55,151 bases of DNA from an uncultured Lachnobacterium sp. (GTDB taxonomy: Bacteria > Bacillota > Clostridia > Lachnospirales > Lachnospiraceae). The stretch lies in the NCBI GenBank assembly GCA_900550545.1, contig URSS01000014.1, positions 1-55,151 on the forward strand, read 5' to 3'. The position numbers and the translations under genes were made by a program. Shown in pieces: positions 52,301 to 55,151 of the stretch; the first letter of the stretch is position 1; each line of letters begins with the position of its first letter. Under the pieces are notes generated by a model, which worked only from the letters and a program-made list of their open reading frames with translations, was not told the origin of the DNA and searched no databases.

Positions 52301-55151
52301 TCTATGATGACAAAAATCAGAAAACCATTTTTACCAATCTCAAGAATGACAGCAAAGTGGTTTTTGAGTATGGAAATCAGAAAGTTCCGGTTCGGGAGAT
52401 TTATGAGGATGGCACATACATAGAGAAAAAGTATGACAGCCAGGAAAACTGTATTTACTATAAAGACAGAAACGGAAACGAAACCTGTACGGAATATGAT
52501 GAACAGGGAAATGTTACAAAGATTATATATCCGGATCAGAGTTTTGATCAGTTTGCATATGATGCTGCAGGCAATCTGATCTGTAAAGAAAATTCGGGTG
52601 GCAGCTGCGAAAAGTTTACCTATAATGAGAAAAATCTTTTGACTGCATACCGGCAGCGGATCACGGGAGAGACCTATGCCCTGACAAAATATACCTATGA
52701 CCATTACGGCAGATTGTTGTCCACGGTTAATCCAAATGGAAACAAAACCGTGTACGGTTATGAGGAAAGCAATCGTTATCAGGATTGGAGTTATAAGACA
52801 CTTCCGGAAAAGGAAAGCTTTATAAGAAAATATGACCGTGCCGGACGATGCATCGAAGAAACCAACGAGTTTGGAACAAAACACATGAGTTATACACCGA
52901 TGGATGATGTATGTGTTGTAACGGAAGCGGAAGAACAACGGACGGAGTATCATTATGATCTGCTCGGTAATCTAAAAGAAAAACGTCTTCCGGTACAGGG
53001 AAAGACGATGTATCGTGGCATTCGTTATGCATATGATGGTCTCGACCATAAAATAAAAGAAATATCCCCATTGGGAAATGTCTATGCGTATGAGTATGGA
53101 AATGAGGATGAATTGATCCGGAGCATTCATCCGGCAGCTTATGCCGCAGGCAAAAAAGACGGAATCGTATTCGCTTATGATCGTTATGGAAACAACATTC
53201 AGACACTTTATCCGGACGGAGGAATGGAGAGCCGCGAATATGATGCCAATGGTAACCTTATCCGTCAGATAATGCCGGAAGGACAGGAGACACAGCAGTA
53301 TTATCGTTATATCTATGACTGTATGGATCGTGTGACAAGGATTGAGGACGCCGAAGGAAAATGCATGGCAGCATATTCCTATGACACAGAGGGAAGGATC
53401 ACAGCTTTCACCGGAGAGGGAAAGGAGTATCCGGACCTGTTTACATACAATGCGTGTGGCTGGCTGACTTCTGTGCGGAAAGCTGTGAAGAAAGATGACG
53501 CAGGCAACGTGCAGTATTATCTGGTCACCTACAATTATGATGCCATGGGTAACCGTACTGTGGTCAAGCGCTATCTGGATTATCAAAGCGTGGACAGTGC
53601 CAAGGGCAGATGCCATGAAATTCATTATTGTTATGACAAATCGAACCGTCTTGTGGAAGTGAGTGACAGTACAGGAGCAGAAGAAACTTATACCTATGAT
53701 AAAGGGGGAAGACTCAGGTATCGTCGAAGCCGTATTGCGGAAGGGGTAGAACAGGAGACCGGATATAAATATGACAGGGCGGACCGCATCATCGAAATCT
53801 GGGAGCGCATGGAGAAAGAGGCAGGCAAGACCTACGGAAGCAATTACAGTAAAACGGTCTATACATATGATGCCAATGGAAATGTGACACAGATTCTTCT
53901 GCCAGATGGCGGAACGATCATCTACACTTATGATGCGGATGACCGGGTAGCAGAGGAGCAGCATCGGGATGCCACCGGTATTGACTGTCAGATCGCATAT
54001 TCTTATGATGCTGCCGGAAACCGAACCGGACGAAAGATCACGGATGGAAAGGAAACGGTGTATGCAGAGGAGACACATGCCTATGATCTGATGAACCGTG
54101 AAATCCGTTACGTGGACGGAGAAGGTGGAATGACCACCAGAAGTTATGATCAAAACGGACGTTTAAAGACCGTTGTCATGGCAAATGAGAATGCAAAAGT
54201 GGCAGAAAATGCTTTGTACAGGGCACACGGATATACATATCATTATGATCAGCAGGACCGTCTGCTTTCCGTTATGGGACCGGAAGGATTTCTGTTGGAG
54301 AGCAGCAGTTATGATCCTGCCGGAAACCTGTCCGTCCGGACAGATGCGGAGGGCAACCGGGTGAAGTTTGATTATGATCTGGCAGGCCGTAATACCCGTA
54401 TCACATCTGCCGGAGGAAGCACACAGGATTTCACCTATGATGCTGCCGGAAATGTGGAGTGTGCAACGGATGGCATGGGAGAAACCACACAGTTTATAAA
54501 TGATATGTGGGGACGTGCGACGGAAGTCGTGCGTGCAGATGGTGAGACTGAGCGTTACGTCTACGACCATGCCGGAAATGTAATTGCTGCGACAGATGCG
54601 GAAGGCAATACAGTAACCTACAGTTTCGGGGAAAGAAACCAGCTGGTGGAACGGACGGATGCATTTGGTCAGACAGAGTATTTCTGTTATGACCGTGCCG
54701 GAAATCTGGCAGAACATGTGGACCGGAACGGAAACCGTACGACCTATGCTTACAATATGTACGGCAGTCCGACAGAGCGCATTGCGCAGGCAGCATGGAA
54801 TTCGTCGGATGGAACGGATCACATGTGTGGCCGTATACAGGAAAATTATCAGTATGACAGAACCGGCCGTCTTACCGCTGCAATCAGCGGTGGCATGCGC
54901 TATGATTACCGCTATGACAGAAAGAACCAGCTGCTGGCAAAGACTGCGGGAGGACGGACACTGGTAAGCTACGCATACGATGCCGAAGGAAACCGGACCG
55001 CCAGTACGGATGTGACCGGAAACTGTACAAAGTACACTTACGATCTTCTTGGAAGAATGACCGGGGTAAGGGATGAGAAGACCGGCTTTCTGGCAGCCTA
55101 TGAATACACAAAAGCCGGAGACTTAAAGAAGGTGGATACACCCGTGCTTCA
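49342..55151 (+). CDS. VgrG-Rhs fusion effector, 3' end outside the window
   Basis: An uninterrupted frame from ATG 49342 (RBS AAGGAG at 49328) to the window end; at least 1936 residues. Residues 1-230 are a gp27-like VgrG base; 278-350 an OB fold with WIPYESFLSNSFYCMPDVGDTV, like the stand-alone VgrG; then a beta-rich spike stem to about 450. Residues 570-630 are hydrophobic (DIAGCFPILGAVPDLINAG, SLIAAIPIVGDAVGAA), as in the pre-toxin membrane segments of polymorphic toxins. CGDPINMVTGSL at 750-761 marks the Rhs core entry, followed by YD repeats (YDAAGNL, YDANGNV) to the edge. The toxin tip should lie beyond 55151. Confidence 0.92.
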   Translation, partial: MKNTLADVKVEIGIKYSHVLDLSIEAEEGKHAAAHIVLEMEDKITDAEIQSVKNQNVKISIDGKVLFAGICIGINYTALSGYYNVIVQCASKTYQMDQKQESRRFQNPSVTIKDVIDETLKAYGVSVSYSENRAFGQVISQNQETDWEFVKRVAATQQMSVYVDARDPGGRIFVGKTGFKTFEEFDKKNAQSGVSRSLTEMGMRQANGEEAQSYTLDVYDCISSNLEISAGDRIGNFVIRHSTIKNKSGILENDLNYGYTYSARPDTTAVNAPQETSSVLTGTVTAVSGNQIQVAMDSEAGGGGQTWIPYESFLSNSFYCMPDVGDTVFIYYENNGNIVCLGSKHTNTGHPDFSKPDESVFTNKNKMIKHEKKALRITATRDLSDAQSEQEISIIMSDEDGITINSGRDITITSDENIVLGAKTPKDADEQYRAGKKKLGARRDASRKEYVASAGILDYAGLAARQTGSKILDSGLDQLKSAVFYDVWHKAKEAESETIASENYESGVLTLYGYESAQLVVGKGDSVDTGIRLDSNLSFSAEEFTWLGYQQGEHEKEEKPLQDWWETALDGLQLALDIAGCFPILGAVPDLINAGISFARGDFVGGGMSLIAAIPIVGDAVGAAKTVVKGTKLVSKAMKYMSKAEKLIKYAKGIYGIAQGLYGIYQTKDGLQEIYNKIKNGENPWDDPETWSTIFNASQGAVGAGKATHEMYKAVKGPKGGDSKKSKENTEEKGKSSEGDATKSENNSKCGDPINMVTGSLTLNYTDLTVHDINGIFTLQRMHESIHSNEDMMLGNRWYLNIETRLTIGSGRICLQKMDMTLEYFSLQEGKWINEKHNHGAYVLTQKDDGYEVWENSTKKKYLYDTDGKIVQIQDRCGNRTRFEYKNHQLIQMTFASGQWLKFEYCDGKLNKITDTIGRTVEYGYNDKLLMWVKLANGGKISYVYDKYHCIHQITDQNNQTYVTTEYDHRRRAVRQSLITGEEYVIFYDDKNQKTIFTNLKNDSKVVFEYGNQKVPVREIYEDGTYIEKKYDSQENCIYYKDRNGNETCTEYDEQGNVTKIIYPDQSFDQFAYDAAGNLICKENSGGSCEKFTYNEKNLLTAYRQRITGETYALTKYTYDHYGRLLSTVNPNGNKTVYGYEESNRYQDWSYKTLPEKESFIRKYDRAGRCIEETNEFGTKHMSYTPMDDVCVVTEAEEQRTEYHYDLLGNLKEKRLPVQGKTMYRGIRYAYDGLDHKIKEISPLGNVYAYEYGNEDELIRSIHPAAYAAGKKDGIVFAYDRYGNNIQTLYPDGGMESREYDANGNLIRQIMPEGQETQQYYRYIYDCMDRVTRIEDAEGKCMAAYSYDTEGRITAFTGEGKEYPDLFTYNACGWLTSVRKAVKKDDAGNVQYYLVTYNYDAMGNRTVVKRYLDYQSVDSAKGRCHEIHYCYDKSNRLVEVSDSTGAEETYTYDKGGRLRYRRSRIAEGVEQETGYKYDRADRIIEIWERMEKEAGKTYGSNYSKTVYTYDANGNVTQILLPDGGTIIYTYDADDRVAEEQHRDATGIDCQIAYSYDAAGNRTGRKITDGKETVYAEETHAYDLMNREIRYVDGEGGMTTRSYDQNGRLKTVVMANENAKVAENALYRAHGYTYHYDQQDRLLSVMGPEGFLLESSSYDPAGNLSVRTDAEGNRVKFDYDLAGRNTRITSAGGSTQDFTYDAAGNVECATDGMGETTQFINDMWGRATEVVRADGETERYVYDHAGNVIAATDAEGNTVTYSFGERNQLVERTDAFGQTEYFCYDRAGNLAEHVDRNGNRTTYAYNMYGSPTERIAQAAWNSSDGTDHMCGRIQENYQYDRTGRLTAAISGGMRYDYRYDRKNQLLAKTAGGRTLVSYAYDAEGNRTASTDVTGNCTKYTYDLLGRMTGVRDEKTGFLAAYEYTKAGDLKKVDTPVL
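51061..51250 (+). other. hydrophobic translocation-type segment within the VgrG-Rhs gene
   Basis: Encodes about 60 mostly apolar residues with two helical hairpin-like stretches (ILGAVPDLINAGISFARGD, GGGMSLIAAIPIVGDAVGA). In Rhs effectors such segments insert into the target membrane and need chaperone shielding before firing, which would suit the DcrB/Eag-like protein at 44061. Confidence 0.6.
51589..55151 (+). repeat. Rhs/YD repeat region
   Basis: Dozens of degenerate units of about 20-22 residues with the core Y-D-A/R-x-G-N/R-L (for example YDAAGNLICKENSGG, YDRAGRCIEETNEFG). They form the beta-sheet cocoon that encloses a toxin domain in Rhs/TcC proteins. The repeats still run at the window edge. 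Confidence 0.9.

Noticed and set aside
52165..54822. Several long open frames on the minus strand (262, 393 and 219 codons)
   Set aside because: They mirror the YD-repeat coding sequence; the repeats give long stop-free antisense frames. No RBS and no sensible protein.
18917..55151. Prophage
   Set aside because: No integrase, terminase, portal, capsid, holin or lysin is seen; kinases, FHA proteins and an Rhs effector argue for a domesticated injection system.
1..55151. CRISPR arrays, tRNA, rRNA and insertion sequences
   Set aside because: No regularly spaced direct repeats, no tRNA-like cloverleaf noticed and no transposase frame were found on reading both strands; subtle RNA genes could be missed without a covariance search.

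Overview
The window looks like chromosome of a low-to-moderate GC Gram-positive anaerobe, most likely family Lachnospiraceae (Clostridia). The reasons are the gene order rpsK-rpsD-rpoA-rplQ, the GlgC/GlgD pair, SpoVG, a DnaD/DnaI-type helicase-loading pair, Gram-positive style RBSs (AGGAGG) and sigma-A promoters. The family assignment is inference from gene content; no 16S rRNA gene is present.

Region 1 (1-18.7 kb) is housekeeping. It holds the end of the ribosomal protein/alpha operon (partial rpsK, rpsD, rpoA, rplQ), an HD-domain phosphohydrolase, and a leftward block made of dnaD-like, dnaI/dnaC-like and a long prs, with murC reading leftward just upstream. Rightward follow glgC-glgD-spoVG, pth-mfd, a parvulin-like lipoprotein, aroK and murA. 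Several intrinsic terminators and sigma-A promoters can be read. The 300 bp between the dnaD-like gene and murC carries two tandem pairs of DnaA-box-like sites.

Region 2 (18.9 kb to the window end) starts at a good sigma-A promoter after the murA terminator and runs over 36 kb on one strand, with mostly tiny gaps or overlaps and no strong intrinsic terminator. It looks like one giant operon for a contractile-injection / type VI-secretion-like machine in a Gram-positive cell. Predicted parts are two paralogous sheath-like proteins, two small Hcp-like tube proteins, a VgrG-like spike, a DUF4280 PAAR-like tip protein, a DcrB/Eag-like chaperone candidate, a pentapeptide-repeat protein, three unrecognised baseplate candidates, and a giant VgrG-Rhs fusion that runs off the right edge. 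They are interleaved with a large phosphothreonine-signalling module: two Ser/Thr kinases, two intact PP2C phosphatases, one membrane-anchored PP2C-like pseudophosphatase with a helical-repeat tail, four FHA proteins, and a small membrane protein with five evenly spaced T-x-x-L motifs that could be an FHA docking platform. An Ig-like surface protein, a CpaE-like ATPase with a ruined P-loop, a J-domain protein and an Hsp70/actin-like ATPase complete the set.

The working model, which is inference, is that the kinases, phosphatases and FHA proteins control assembly or firing of the tube/sheath machine, which delivers the Rhs protein and possibly the PAAR-like protein as effectors. No TssJ/TssL/TssM membrane complex and no ClpV are seen, so anchoring in a single-membrane cell and sheath recycling must work differently or use genes outside the window.
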